A DNA stretch of 64,000 bases from Nocardia panacis (GCF_003598715.1 NZ_QZFU01000010.1:1-64000); one strand, 5' to 3'. Positions 7,990 to 18,806 are shown, numbered from the stretch's first letter. The notes: a model not told the origin generated them from the letters alone. Numbers and translations: made by a program.

Positions 7990-8730
7990 GTGGACGTACG
8001 CGCGGAAGCCAGGTCGAAGCAGCGGCTGGATCCTGCGCTGGAACTCCAGGACGACCCGCAGGAACTCATGCCGCGCCGCCGCCCCACCCAGGAGCGTTCC
8101 AAGCGGAAATTCGACGCGCTGCTGGCGTCGTCGCGAGAACTGCTGGTAGAGGTCGGTTTCGAATCGTTCACCTGCGAGGAGGTGGCGGCCAGGGCCGAGG
8201 TGCCCATCGGCACGCTCTACCAGTTCTTCGCCAATAAGTACGTCATCGTGTGCGAACTCAATCGCCAAGACCTGGTGGCGGTTTCGCGTGAGTTGGCCGA
8301 CTTCCACGGCGAGATCCCCTCGCTGGACTGGCTGCGGCACATGAATCAGCTCGTGGACCACCTGGCGAGCCTGTGGGTCACCGACCCGTCGCGCCGCGAG
8401 GTGTGGCTGGCCATGCAGTCCACCCCGTCCACCAGAGCCACCGGCGCCATCCACGAGAAGGAATTCGCCGAGGTGGTCTCGCAGATGCTGCGGCCGCTCA
8501 CCCCGCGCACACCGCGCGTGCGGCGCACCATGATGGCCGAGGTGCTGGTGCACGTGGTGTATTCGATGCTGAATTTCTCGGTGCAGGACGAGCAGAGCCA
8601 CGCCGAGGCGGTCACCGAGCTGAAGCGACTCATGGTCGCGTATCTGCTTGTGGCGGAAAAGGAATCGCGTTCCAGCGGAACGGCCGAGCGCGCTGGTGCG
8701 CGCCCGGCCGCTAAATCCGAGCGGCGTTAA
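7990..8730 (+). CDS. TetR family transcriptional regulator
   Basis: A regulator with an N-terminal TetR helix-turn-helix: RSKRKFDALLASSRELLVEVGFESFTCEEVAARAEVPIGTLYQFFANK. The rest is an all-helical ligand/dimer domain and a basic, low-complexity tail. The GTG at 7990 is one option; the ATG at 8068 (MPRRRPTQER) has a clear AGGAA ribosome site and gives about 220 residues, so the shorter form may be right. It is convergent with acpS and overlaps its stop by 4 bp. It does not resemble mycobacterial FasR in sequence as far as I can recall, so control of fas should not be assumed from proximity. Confidence 0.85.
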   Translation: MDVRAEARSKQRLDPALELQDDPQELMPRRRPTQERSKRKFDALLASSRELLVEVGFESFTCEEVAARAEVPIGTLYQFFANKYVIVCELNRQDLVAVSRELADFHGEIPSLDWLRHMNQLVDHLASLWVTDPSRREVWLAMQSTPSTRATGAIHEKEFAEVVSQMLRPLTPRTPRVRRTMMAEVLVHVVYSMLNFSVQDEQSHAEAVTELKRLMVAYLLVAEKESRSSGTAERAGARPAAKSERR

Positions 8731-9161
8731 CTGGGCTCGCGGCCCGCGATCAGGTCCGCCAGTTCGCCCGGATCCTCCAACACCACCATCGCCGCACTGG
8801 TGTCGCCGTCGTGGGTCAGCGACAGGTGCACCCGCACGCGCGGCAGGAACTCCGCGGCCAGGCCGTGCAATTTGATGCTCGGCCTGCCCCAGGCGTCATT
8901 GACCACTTCGATCAGCGGGTACGGGTTGTCGCCGATCTGCGGGCGGCGGGCGAAGCGGGAGGAGGCCCAAGCCTTGAGCACCGCCTCCTTCGCCGCCCAC
9001 CGCGCCGCGTAGCTGCGCGTCGGGTCCGTGCCCTTGCTCTCGCAATACCGCCGTTCGCCTGCGGTGAAACTCTCGCGGAGCATGGTCGTTCCGGCGCGCT
9101 GCAATTGTTCGGCGAACTCGGAGATGGTCACCAAGTCCAGGCCGATACCGAGGATCGTCAC
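8727..9161 (-). CDS. acpS: Holo-[acyl-carrier-protein] synthase
   Basis: A 144-residue 4'-phosphopantetheinyl transferase that converts apo-ACP domains, here most likely that of the adjacent FAS-I, to the holo form using CoA. AcpS motifs seen are GIGLDLVTISEF (Mg-binding Asp), FTAGERRYCES, RSYAARWAAKEAVLKAW with the WxxKEA core, and VHLSLTHDGDTSAAMVV. The GTG at 9161 starts the protein where the family normally begins and lies 11 nt after the fas stop, so fas and acpS form one operon, as in mycobacteria. Confidence 0.95.
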   Translation of the reverse strand: MTILGIGLDLVTISEFAEQLQRAGTTMLRESFTAGERRYCESKGTDPTRSYAARWAAKEAVLKAWASSRFARRPQIGDNPYPLIEVVNDAWGRPSIKLHGLAAEFLPRVRVHLSLTHDGDTSAAMVVLEDPGELADLIAGREPS

Positions 9162-9172
9162 GAACGCGCAGC

Positions 9173-12100
9173 CTACGGGTTCGGTTGGGTCAGCGGCTGC
9201 GAACCCGTGGGAATATCTCCCGTGTTGCACCCGAATCCCGTTGCGCGGTAAGTCCCGTCGGCGGCCAGGCGCGCCTGCGGCGAGAGCAGCACCTCGGCCT
9301 CGAGCTGCTTGATCCGCTTGGCGGGCGTGCCATCGGCACCCAGGCGACGATCGGCGGGCCGCTCGTAGAGCGGGGCGCCACCGCACATCGCCTCGGCGAA
9401 ACGCTGCCTGCCCGCGAGCTGCCGCTGCTCGGCCCTGGCCCGGTACTCCTCGCGCCGCTCCGCCGCGATCGCCTCAACGAACGCCTGCGGATGCACCACC
9501 GCGACCAGACCCGAGACGTGCCCGAAGCCGAGCGAGGTGACCAGACCCGCCTTGAGCGGGAACCGCTCACCGAAGCGCAGCGCCTCACGCGCCCACACCA
9601 GATGCCGATACTCGGCCATCTTGTCGTCGACGCAGTCCAGGCTCCGATTCGGCGGCACCACACCGTTTTCCAGCACCTGGCACAGGCCGATGAGCTGGAA
9701 GGCGGCCGCACCGCCCTTGGCGTGTCCGGTCAGACTCTTCTGCGAGACGACGAACAGCGGGTTGCCCGCGCCGCGTCCCAGCGCGCCCGCCAACCGCTCG
9801 TGCAGTTCCGACTCGTTCGGATCGTTGGCCGCCGTGGAGGTGTCGTGCTTGGAGATGACCGCGATATCGTCCGCGCCGACGCCGAGCTTGCGCAGTTCGG
9901 CGGCGAGGCGGGATTCGCGTCCGCCGCGCCCCGCGCCCAGCGCACCCAGACCCGGCGCCGGGATCGAGGTGTGCACACCGTCGGCGAAGGACTGGGCGAA
10001 GGCCAGCACACCCAGCACCGGCAGACCCATCTCCAGCGCCACATCGCCGCGGGCCAGCAGAATCGTGCCGCCGCCCTGCGATTCGATGAAGCCGCCGCGA
10101 CGACGGTCGTTGGCGCGGGAGAAGTAGCGATCGCTGATGCCCTTGGCGCTCATGGCCGCCGAATCCGCAGTCGCCGACATATCGCCGAAGCCGACGATCC
10201 CTTCGATGCCGAGATCGTCGAAGCCGCCCGCGACCACCACTTCGGCCTTGCCGAGGCGGATCTTGTCCATACCCTCCTCGACCGAGACCGCCGCCGTGGC
10301 GCACGCCGCAACCGGATGCACCATCGCGCCGTAGCTGCCGACATAGGACTGGACCACGTGGGCCAGCGCGACGTTGGGCAGCGCCTCCTGCAGGATGTCG
10401 TTCGGGCGCGGCTCACCGAGCAGGTTGTCCACATACAGCGAGCGCATCGAGGACATGCCGCCCATACCGGTGCCCTGGGTGTTGGCCACCAGACTCGGAT
10501 GCACCCAGGCCATCAGTTCGGCCGGGCTGAATCCGGAGCCGACGAACGCGTCCACCGTGCAGGCGATATTCCACAGCGCCACGCGGTCGATGGAATTGGC
10601 CATATCGGCGGAGATGCCCCAGATGGTGGGATCCCAGCCGGTGGGGATCTGGCCGCCGACCGTCCGCGACAGCTTGGCCCGGCGCGGCACCCGAATCTCG
10701 GTGCCCGCCTTGCGCGTCACCGACCAGTCGCCGGAATCGGCGACGGGTGCGATGACGGTCTGCTCCGGGTTGGCGGCGTGGAAGGCGCGCGCCTCGGACT
10801 CGCCGCCGACGGTGAAGGTCAGATCCTTGTCCAGGAAGACCGAGGTCATCAGCGGGGCGGAGTTGTCGGTCATCGCACCGTCATCGGCGTAGCGGCGCAC
10901 ACCGCAGCGGGCGACCACGGTGTCGTGGTAGCGCTCGGCCAGCTCCGATTCCGGGACGTAGTCGCCGGATTCGGTGTCGTACCAGCCCGGCTTGGGATCG
11001 TTCTCCCACTTGACCAGGCCGGTGGTCCAGGCCAATTCGAGCACACCCGCCGCCGACAGCTCATCGGAGACCTCGAGCTCGAAACGGGTGCGCGAGGAGC
11101 CGCACGGGCCGAGTTCGGCCGCACCGACGATGACGACCATGTCGGACAGCTCGGCAGTGACCTCGCCCCACTGCGGGACCGGGAGCGCGGAGGAGACGGT
11201 GGGCGGGGCGGGCAGCGCGGGAATCATCGCGCCCGTGCCTGCCTCGTCCTGCGGCTCGGGAGCCTGCTCGGCGGCCTCCTTGGCCAGGGCGCGCAGGTCC
11301 AGTTTCGGATCGGCGAGACCGCCGGTCAGGTCGATCTGCTGCGGGCCGGAACCCGTCACCGCGCGGGCCCGCGCGGTGCACCACTTCAGCAGTTCCGCCG
11401 CCATCTCCTCGGTGGACCAGGTGCGCACACCCGCCTTCTCGACCGCGACGACCAACGGATCGTTACCGCCCATCAGACCGGTGCCGCGCACCCACCCGAT
11501 CAGCGCGTGCACCAGGGTGACCCGGTTCGCCCACGACTTCTCGGTGCGCCACTTGGCGACCACGGCCTCCAGCGCGGACTTGGCCTCGCCGTACGCGCCG
11601 TCGCCACCGAACATACCGCCGCGGTTCGGCGAACCGGGAAGCAGCACATGCAGTTTCGCGTCCACATCGTGATCGGAACCCAGTTTGGACAGACCGCCGA
11701 TGAGGCGCTCCACCGACCACAGCAGGACCCGCATCTCCATTTCGGCGCGCGCACCCGCGTCGGTGAGATCGCCCGCGACCCTGGGGGCCGCGAAGGGCAG
11801 CAGCAGGGTGGGGGTGAAGGCGTCCTTGATCTTGACCTTCGCTCCGCCCGCCGAGTCGACCTGCTCGGTGCCGACCCAGTCGATGACCGCGTCGACATCC
11901 TGGTAGGAGGCCATATTGGCGGGAACGACCCACAGCGCCGCACCATGACGGGCGCTGTCACGGTACAGCTTTCGGTAGAAGGCCAAGCGGGCGTCATTCA
12001 GGCTGGAGGTGGTGACGACGACCGTCGCGCCACCCGCGAGCAGCCGGGCCGCGGCCGCCGCCGCGATGGAACCCTTGCTCGCACCGGTGATCACGGCGAT

Positions 12101-15100
12101 ATCGCTGGACCATTCGCCCACCTGATCGGTGACCAGCGCCGCCTCGGCAATGCGCTCGTAGTGAGCCGCCAGCACGGATTTGGCCTCGTGCCTGGCCCGA
12201 TCGCGCCACCAATTCGCCTGCGCGGCAACGGCTTCACCCGCACCGAGGAATCCGTCCACCGCGGCGTCGGCGGCGGGCGATTCGGTCAGCCACAGCCGGG
12301 CCAGATCCTCGCGGGCCGTGGCCCAGCGGTCGTCGATCAGAACGGCCTTGCGGGCGTCGAATGCCGGCGCGACCAAACGCGGCCAGTCCGAACCCAATTC
12401 GACCGAAACGAGATCGACCAGGGAGGTATCGGCCGTCTCGGGTGCGCCGATCCGCTCGGCCAGGCCGAGCTGTTCGAGCACCACGCGGGCCGCCGAGGCG
12501 AGCACGCCGTCGGGTCCGGTGATCTGCGCGGTGAATTCGCCGAGCGCGGCCGCGTCGACGGTCGCACCGCCGCCACCGCCCGCCGAGGGCAGCGACACCG
12601 CGACACCGCGCCGGGCCGCCACCGCCTGCACGGCGGCATCGATCGCCGCGTCCACCGCGGCGCCGTCGGACAGCGCGCCCGACACCAGACCACCCAGATC
12701 CCCGCCGCGCACGCTGACGCCTTCGCGGGTCCCGAGCGAAACCTCGGCGGTGATGTGGCTGACCCAGCCGTCACCGAGTTCCCACACCTTCTTCACCCGC
12801 TCGGCGACGGCGGCCGGGCGCCTGCCCGATGGGCCGAACACCTTGCGCAGGTGGTCGCCGATGGCATCCGACAGCACCGAGCCGAACGGCTTGTAGGTGC
12901 GGGCCAACCGCTCGACCGTGGCCGCGAGCGCGCCCATATCGGCATCGGCCGCCCCGTCGATCGCGCCGAGCGACAGTTCCGAACCCAGGTCGACCAGGAG
13001 CTGATTGCGCCGGGACGACACGCCGTCGCACAGGCCCTCGATGGTGTCCACCGGGCCGATCTGGTCCAGCCGCAGCTTGGTCCACAGTGCGATGAGCACG
13101 CGGGTGGCGTCGGCGGCAGTGAAGGACAGGTCATCGGGGCGGGGGCCGCCCGCACTCGGGGCGGGCGCCGCAGGCGCGGAGACCGGCGCCGCGGGAGCCG
13201 GTGCGGCGGCAGCGGTTTCGGTCCGCTCCTCGACCGGCTCGTCGATGGCGGCCGGATCGGTATCGGTCGCGTAGACCACCGCCGCCTCGCGCTCGATATT
13301 GAGCACCTCGACCGTCGCCCCCGCGAAGGCGGGCAGTTTGAGGGTCTGACTGGCCAGGTTCGCCACGGTCGGTGTCGCGCCCAGACCGATCTCGACGAAG
13401 CGCTCCACCCCGAGGCCGCCGTGCGCGGCATCGGTGAACAGCAGGTCCTGGGTCTCGATCCAGCGCACCGGGCTGGCGAACTGCCAGGCCAGCAGCTCCA
13501 CCAGCACCACCCGGCACAGGTCGGTCGGGCGGGCCGCCCAGTCGTCGAAATCGGCCAGCACCGTATTCAGCGGTTCGGAGGGCACCAGGTCGGCGATCTC
13601 CTGCACGAAGGCGCGCTCCAGCGAGAACGGGCGCGGCACCAGGTTCGGAATGTAGCGTCCGACAAGGGTTTGCGGGTGCAGATCGGCGGGCAGCAACTGC
13701 TCGAGCTTCTGCCGGAACTCCGCGACACCCTTGCGCAGCACCGTCGAATGGAACGGGACATCGATGCCGGGCACCACGATGAAGGCCCGCTTGCCACCGA
13801 ATTCGGCGCGCCGCGTCTCGATCTCGGATTCGAGCTGTTCGAGTCCGGCGACCGTGCCCGCGATGGCGTACTGCGAACCCCGCAGGTTCAGGTTCACCAC
13901 CTCGAGGAATTCCCCGGACCGCTCGGCCACCGCCGCGACGAAGGGCACCACATCGTCATCGGACACGCCCATCTGCGAGGGACGGATGGCCGCCATCCGA
14001 TAGTCGCTGCGGCCCTGCGCATCCCGAGGCACCAGTTGATGCATCGCCGACCCGCGCTGGAACACCACCTCGAGCACCGCCTCGAGCGGCAGCACCCCGG
14101 CCACCGCCGAGAGCGCGTTGTACTCGCCGACGGAATGACCCGCGAGCATCGCGTCCTCGACGAAAGCGCCCGCCTCGCGCAGTTCCGCGATCTGAGCGAC
14201 GCCGAGGGTCGCCATGGCCACCTGGGTGAACTGGGTCAGATGCAGGACACCGTCCGGATGCCGGTGCTCGACACCGCGCGCCCGCAGGTAGGTCGGATTG
14301 TCACGCACCACGGCCAGAATCGAGAAGCCGAGCGCCGCCCTGGTGTGCTTGTCGGCACGGTCCCAGATCTCCTTGGCCGCCTTGGACCGGCTGCGCGCGT
14401 CCAGACCCATGCCCTTGCGCTGAATGCCCTGGCCGGGGAAGGCGTAGACGGTCTTCGGCGCGGCGGTGCGGCCGGTCGCGGTCATGACCAGTTCGCCGCC
14501 GACCCGGCAGGAGACCTCCAGGATCTCACTGCCCGCCGTCACCGCGACCCGCTCCACCCGCACGTCGATCTGCGCGCCGGGGCGGACCATACCCAGGAAG
14601 CGGGTGGTCCACGCGGTCAGCGTGCGTGCAGGCACCGAACTTTCGGGATCCACGGCGCAGACCGCGTGCTGCGCCGCGGCCGAGAGCCACATACCGTGCA
14701 CGATCGGGCTGCCCAGCCCGGCGAGCTTGGCGGCATTGTCGCTGGTGTGAATGGGGTTGTGGTCGCCGGAGACCGCGGCGAAGGCATGCATCGCGCGGGG
14801 CGCGACGAGGGTGACATCGCGACGGCGACGACGCGGGGTGTCGGCGGCCGCGGCAGCCGCACCCGCGGCGCGCGGCGGATCGGTGAGTTCGCCCGCGCCA
14901 TTGCGGCCCCGGATGGCGAAGCGCTCGGTGAGCGTCGCGACGGTCGGCATCGACATGCCGGTTTCCGGGCGGTCCAGCATGGCGGTGATCTCGACGCGGA
15001 CCTCGACCACCCGGCCCATATCGGTGTCGACGGTCGCACCCGCCTCGGCGCGCACCGCGAGAACGCTGGCGGCCGTCGGCAATTCGCCGACCAAATCGAT

Positions 15101-18100
15101 CTGGTGGTCCAGATGGACCAAGTCGAGCATGCCCTCGATGACGCTCTCCCCCGCACCGGTGCGAGTCGCACCGAGCACAGCGAACACGGCGGGCCAGCAC
15201 GCACCGACCAGCACATCGGGCACGGTGCGCCCGAGGGTGCTCAACTCGGCGGGCAGCCCGCAGCCGGTGACACCCGCGTGATCGGCCCGCAGATCCGGGG
15301 TCCAGGCCACATTCACATGCGCGACCTTGCCCTTGACCTCCGGCACCGACTGGCCCGCCGCCACGGTCAGCAGCGCGGACATGGCCGCCTCGGCATCGGC
15401 GTCGGTGATCACCGGGATGCCACCGTTGTAAATGGACACCGGAACGGTGATCCGGACCCGCACCGCGTCGCGACGCAGCAGCGGGACGGTCAACTCGACG
15501 TAGGCGTGCTCGGACTCGGGACCTGTGGTCTCCACCAGCGTGGCCCCCGTGCGCGGATGCACCGCGCCCTTGCCGTCCACGGTCCACTCGGCCAGATCAC
15601 CCAGCCGGTGAATCGGATTGATGGTGGTGCGGCCCGACCACTGCACATCCGGCGCGGCCAGCACCGCGTCGATCGGACCGGCCGTGACGCCCGCGACGCG
15701 GCGCGCGTCCACCGCCGACGGAACCACGCCCGCACGGACCAAGGTGTAGGCCGTGTTCTGCTCGAAGCGGTCGAGCAGTTCGCCGACCGGCTCATTCAAG
15801 CGGGTGATCCCCGCGACCGAGACCGTGCCGGGAATGACACACACCTGATCGGCGGAGTAGCGCGGATCGTGGGCCTGCCACAGCGAATCCGAACGCCACC
15901 AGCGCCGCACATCGCCATCGACCACCGGCACGAAATTGACCGGCTTACCCGGCGTCTTGCACAGCGAGACGAAGAATGGCACATCCGCCGGATGCAGCAG
16001 CGTGGACTCGGCCGACGGGTACTGCGCGCGCAACGCGGCCAGCGCGGCGGCCGGATTCTCGAATTCCGCGTCCTCGGCGAACAGCGTCGGAATCTCGCCG
16101 CGGTCGGCCGGATTCAGGCGGGACTCGGTGCGACGCATCATCTCCGCGAAACGATCGCGCCACGTGATGTCCAGCCACACCGAGCGGGTGGCGTCGACGA
16201 TCGCGCCGCCGATATCGCTGCCGCAGTCGAAATCGCGGCGCGGGGCCGTACCCACCGCCAGTTCCACGTAGCGCTCCAGCCACGCCAGGTAGGTCATGGT
16301 GGCCACATCGCCGAAATACGGCTTGGCCGTGGTGTTCAGCGCCGCGATGATCTCCGCGCGCCGCTCCGCCACCGCGGCCGCGTCACCCGCGACCTCGTCG
16401 AGCAGGCGGCCGGTGCGCGAGGCGGCATTGTCGATCTCGTGGATATCCGCGCCCAATTGGCTACGGCCCGAAGCCATTCCACCCGAAGCGGTGCCCGCGC
16501 CGACCCAGTCGGGGGTGCCGGGGGTGTCCACCAGCAACTGCTTCACCTCGGGAGCCGTGGTGGCCTCCAGCGTGGCCATCGCGGCGGTGCCGACCAGGAC
16601 GCCGTCCAACGGCATCACCGGGTACCCGTGCACGGAAGACCATGCGCCGGTGAGGTATTCGGTGGCGCGCTCCGGGGTGCCGATACCGCCGCCGACACAG
16701 ACCACCACATTGGCGCGCGAACGCAGCTCGGCGTAGGTCTCGAGGAGCAGGTCGTCCAGATCCTCCCAGGAGTGGTGCCCGCCTGCCCTTCCGCCCTCGA
16801 TATGCATGATGACCGGGTAATCCGGCACCGCGTCGGCGATCCGCAGCACCGCGCGGATCTGCGCCACCGTGCCCGGCTTGAACGCCACGTGGGTGATGCC
16901 GACCTCGGTCAGCTCACCGATGAGCGCGACAGCCTCCTCGAGCTCCGGGATACCCGCGGTCACGATCACACCGTCGAACGGCGCGCCCGCCGACCGCGCA
17001 CGCTGCACCAGACGCCGACCGCCCAGCTGCAACTTCCACAGATACGGATCGAGGAACAGCGAATTGAACTGCACCGAGCGGCCCGGCTGCAACAGCGTCT
17101 TCAACTCGGCCACCCGATCGGCGAAGATCTGCTCGGTGACCTGACCGCCACCCGCCAACTCCGCCCAGTGGCCCGCATTCGCGGCCGCCGCGACGATTCT
17201 CGCATCGACAGTGGTGGGAGTCATACCGGCCAGCAGGATCGGCGAACGACCGGTCAAACGGGTGAACGAAGTCTCGACAACAATGCGACCATTCGGCAGA
17301 CGCACCGGACGCGGCGCGAAATCCGACCATGGCTTGGCCGCCTCGGGCGCCGCACCCGGTGTGAGCAGGCTACGCTGACCCGCGCGAGTCGCGGCCGCCA
17401 CGATGCCCACACCGGAACCCTTGAGCGAACCCGCGGTCAGGCGAGTCAACAGATCACCGGGACCGAGATCGAGCACCCACTGTGCGCCCGCCTCGATCGC
17501 ACCCTCGACCACCGCGACCCAGTCGATCGGGTCGACCAGGATCTCACGGGTCAACCCGGCCGCCAGCTCGGTATTGATACCGCACTGCTCGGCCCAACCC
17601 CGGACCAGCTCGACCGATTCGGCCAGCGCCGGATGGTGGAAGGCCACATCCACCGCGACATCCTCGAAGACCGGCGCGAAAACCGCACCGCCACGAACCT
17701 TTCCGTCGCGCTCGCGCTTCTCCTGCTCCTGCAGTTGCGCACAGCGCTGCCGCACCCGATCCAATTGCGCGGGGGCACCGGACAATACGACTCTACGACG
17801 ACCATTGCGGATCGAGATCACCGCAGCCGCAGTCGGATCCACGCCCACCGAAACCTCGGCCACCACCGCACGCAGCCGCTCCGGATCCACATTCGACACC
17901 GCCACCATCGGCGCGTGCTCACCCACCGGCATCACACCGCGTCTGCGAGCCAGCAGCCCGCCCGCGGCGCCGATCAATTGGGCGACGGCCAGCAGTTCGG
18001 CGTCGCGGCGGCCACCCGATGCCACGGCGGTGGCGGCCAGACGGCCCTGTGAGTGCCCGATCACCGCGACGGGGGCGTGCTCGGCCGGATCCAGGCCCTG

Positions 18101-18532
18101 CAACCGCAGCGCGCGCAGGGCGGCGATCTGGGTCAGCAGCACACCGGGCATGGATACCGCCGCCGAACGCAGCTCCACGTCCGACGGCGCGGAGGAGGTC
18201 TCGCCCGCATCGGCGTCGACCAGGTCGTCCTCCAGCATCCAGCCGATCGGATCGAAGCCCACCGGGCGCACCACGAGCAGTTGCGCCGCAACGGGTTCCA
18301 GCAGCGCGGCCGCCTCGTTGACCAGCGCGGTCAATTCCGGTTCCAGGGCGCTGTCGCGTCCGATCTCACCCAGCTCACCCAGCCACCGCGCACCCTGCCC
18401 GCCGAAGGCCAGGGCATAGGGGGTGCCGTTGACGAGCCGGTCGACCAGCGGAGATCGCAGCGCACTGCCTTGTGCCCCAACCACCTTCGCCTGATGTGCG
18501 GTACCGGCTTCGGTGCTTTCGTTGATAGTCAA
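9173..18532 (-). CDS. fas: Type I fatty acid synthase (single polypeptide)
   Basis: A multidomain enzyme of about 3,119 residues that makes C16-C26 acyl-CoAs, which feed membrane lipids and mycolic acids. Domain landmarks from the TTG start: acetyl transferase GHSQGR near residue 160; FMN enoyl reductase SPILLAGMTPTTVDARI near 430; MaoC-type dehydratase SGDHNPIHTS near 1257; malonyl/palmitoyl transferase GHSVGEYNALS near 1464; ACP segment DGVSSRRNQLLVDLGSE near 1838; ketoreductase VITGASKGS near 2150; ketosynthase Cys in ACATAAVSVEEG near 2744, with KHDTST and GHAKGG histidines near 2894 and 2937. The order matches fungal/actinobacterial FAS-I. The TTG (MTINESTEAG) follows AGGAAG; an upstream in-frame start would add 36 atypical residues. 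acpS follows directly. Confidence 0.97.
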   Translation of the reverse strand: MTINESTEAGTAHQAKVVGAQGSALRSPLVDRLVNGTPYALAFGGQGARWLGELGEIGRDSALEPELTALVNEAAALLEPVAAQLLVVRPVGFDPIGWMLEDDLVDADAGETSSAPSDVELRSAAVSMPGVLLTQIAALRALRLQGLDPAEHAPVAVIGHSQGRLAATAVASGGRRDAELLAVAQLIGAAGGLLARRRGVMPVGEHAPMVAVSNVDPERLRAVVAEVSVGVDPTAAAVISIRNGRRRVVLSGAPAQLDRVRQRCAQLQEQEKRERDGKVRGGAVFAPVFEDVAVDVAFHHPALAESVELVRGWAEQCGINTELAAGLTREILVDPIDWVAVVEGAIEAGAQWVLDLGPGDLLTRLTAGSLKGSGVGIVAAATRAGQRSLLTPGAAPEAAKPWSDFAPRPVRLPNGRIVVETSFTRLTGRSPILLAGMTPTTVDARIVAAAANAGHWAELAGGGQVTEQIFADRVAELKTLLQPGRSVQFNSLFLDPYLWKLQLGGRRLVQRARSAGAPFDGVIVTAGIPELEEAVALIGELTEVGITHVAFKPGTVAQIRAVLRIADAVPDYPVIMHIEGGRAGGHHSWEDLDDLLLETYAELRSRANVVVCVGGGIGTPERATEYLTGAWSSVHGYPVMPLDGVLVGTAAMATLEATTAPEVKQLLVDTPGTPDWVGAGTASGGMASGRSQLGADIHEIDNAASRTGRLLDEVAGDAAAVAERRAEIIAALNTTAKPYFGDVATMTYLAWLERYVELAVGTAPRRDFDCGSDIGGAIVDATRSVWLDITWRDRFAEMMRRTESRLNPADRGEIPTLFAEDAEFENPAAALAALRAQYPSAESTLLHPADVPFFVSLCKTPGKPVNFVPVVDGDVRRWWRSDSLWQAHDPRYSADQVCVIPGTVSVAGITRLNEPVGELLDRFEQNTAYTLVRAGVVPSAVDARRVAGVTAGPIDAVLAAPDVQWSGRTTINPIHRLGDLAEWTVDGKGAVHPRTGATLVETTGPESEHAYVELTVPLLRRDAVRVRITVPVSIYNGGIPVITDADAEAAMSALLTVAAGQSVPEVKGKVAHVNVAWTPDLRADHAGVTGCGLPAELSTLGRTVPDVLVGACWPAVFAVLGATRTGAGESVIEGMLDLVHLDHQIDLVGELPTAASVLAVRAEAGATVDTDMGRVVEVRVEITAMLDRPETGMSMPTVATLTERFAIRGRNGAGELTDPPRAAGAAAAAADTPRRRRRDVTLVAPRAMHAFAAVSGDHNPIHTSDNAAKLAGLGSPIVHGMWLSAAAQHAVCAVDPESSVPARTLTAWTTRFLGMVRPGAQIDVRVERVAVTAGSEILEVSCRVGGELVMTATGRTAAPKTVYAFPGQGIQRKGMGLDARSRSKAAKEIWDRADKHTRAALGFSILAVVRDNPTYLRARGVEHRHPDGVLHLTQFTQVAMATLGVAQIAELREAGAFVEDAMLAGHSVGEYNALSAVAGVLPLEAVLEVVFQRGSAMHQLVPRDAQGRSDYRMAAIRPSQMGVSDDDVVPFVAAVAERSGEFLEVVNLNLRGSQYAIAGTVAGLEQLESEIETRRAEFGGKRAFIVVPGIDVPFHSTVLRKGVAEFRQKLEQLLPADLHPQTLVGRYIPNLVPRPFSLERAFVQEIADLVPSEPLNTVLADFDDWAARPTDLCRVVLVELLAWQFASPVRWIETQDLLFTDAAHGGLGVERFVEIGLGATPTVANLASQTLKLPAFAGATVEVLNIEREAAVVYATDTDPAAIDEPVEERTETAAAAPAPAAPVSAPAAPAPSAGGPRPDDLSFTAADATRVLIALWTKLRLDQIGPVDTIEGLCDGVSSRRNQLLVDLGSELSLGAIDGAADADMGALAATVERLARTYKPFGSVLSDAIGDHLRKVFGPSGRRPAAVAERVKKVWELGDGWVSHITAEVSLGTREGVSVRGGDLGGLVSGALSDGAAVDAAIDAAVQAVAARRGVAVSLPSAGGGGGATVDAAALGEFTAQITGPDGVLASAARVVLEQLGLAERIGAPETADTSLVDLVSVELGSDWPRLVAPAFDARKAVLIDDRWATAREDLARLWLTESPAADAAVDGFLGAGEAVAAQANWWRDRARHEAKSVLAAHYERIAEAALVTDQVGEWSSDIAVITGASKGSIAAAAAARLLAGGATVVVTTSSLNDARLAFYRKLYRDSARHGAALWVVPANMASYQDVDAVIDWVGTEQVDSAGGAKVKIKDAFTPTLLLPFAAPRVAGDLTDAGARAEMEMRVLLWSVERLIGGLSKLGSDHDVDAKLHVLLPGSPNRGGMFGGDGAYGEAKSALEAVVAKWRTEKSWANRVTLVHALIGWVRGTGLMGGNDPLVVAVEKAGVRTWSTEEMAAELLKWCTARARAVTGSGPQQIDLTGGLADPKLDLRALAKEAAEQAPEPQDEAGTGAMIPALPAPPTVSSALPVPQWGEVTAELSDMVVIVGAAELGPCGSSRTRFELEVSDELSAAGVLELAWTTGLVKWENDPKPGWYDTESGDYVPESELAERYHDTVVARCGVRRYADDGAMTDNSAPLMTSVFLDKDLTFTVGGESEARAFHAANPEQTVIAPVADSGDWSVTRKAGTEIRVPRRAKLSRTVGGQIPTGWDPTIWGISADMANSIDRVALWNIACTVDAFVGSGFSPAELMAWVHPSLVANTQGTGMGGMSSMRSLYVDNLLGEPRPNDILQEALPNVALAHVVQSYVGSYGAMVHPVAACATAAVSVEEGMDKIRLGKAEVVVAGGFDDLGIEGIVGFGDMSATADSAAMSAKGISDRYFSRANDRRRGGFIESQGGGTILLARGDVALEMGLPVLGVLAFAQSFADGVHTSIPAPGLGALGAGRGGRESRLAAELRKLGVGADDIAVISKHDTSTAANDPNESELHERLAGALGRGAGNPLFVVSQKSLTGHAKGGAAAFQLIGLCQVLENGVVPPNRSLDCVDDKMAEYRHLVWAREALRFGERFPLKAGLVTSLGFGHVSGLVAVVHPQAFVEAIAAERREEYRARAEQRQLAGRQRFAEAMCGGAPLYERPADRRLGADGTPAKRIKQLEAEVLLSPQARLAADGTYRATGFGCNTGDIPTGSQPLTQPNP

Positions 18533-18642
18533 GACGCTTCGACTTCCTACTCGTGGCGACACGCCTGCAGGGGACACGCCGCTCCCTCCCGGGTGCGACC
18601 GCTCCTGCGCCAATCGGCTTGGTATCGGCGAGGATCGCACAA

Positions 18643-18806
18643 AATCATGAGGAAATCCTCACGTTTGCTCCCCGGTCCATCCGCTACCGCCGAGTATTCA
18701 TGCACACTCGTACCAGAATCCCGGCAAACATGACCCTTCCTCATGTTTGAACCCGCTGGTCCACCCGGTTACCAACGCGTACGAAACATGAGCGCCCCTC
18801 ATGTTG
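18643..18806 (-). promoter_or_regulatory. Three related inverted repeats in the fas promoter region
   Basis: Three palindromes share the half-site CCTCATGTT. The sites are 18643-18666 (imperfect), 18726-18748 (AAACATGA and TCATGTTT arms) and 18784-18806 (AACATGAG and CTCATGTT arms). A fourth related palindrome, TACTCATGAGTA, lies at 18841-18852. In mycobacteria the TetR-type activator FasR binds inverted repeats in the fas promoter. These sites are the obvious candidates for the equivalent operator here; the regulator is not in this window. Confidence 0.6.

Noticed and set aside
7990..8730. The TetR gene next to acpS taken as the FasR regulator of fas
   Set aside because: Its HTH and length do not resemble mycobacterial FasR as far as I can recall, and FasR in mycobacteria is encoded away from fas. 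Proximity alone is not evidence.
9185..18052. A 2,955-codon open frame on the plus strand opposite fas
   Set aside because: It is the antisense shadow of the FAS-I gene. Its composition (Arg/His/Gly-rich) is not protein-like and fas is unambiguous on the other strand. Such long shadows are common in high-GC coding DNA.
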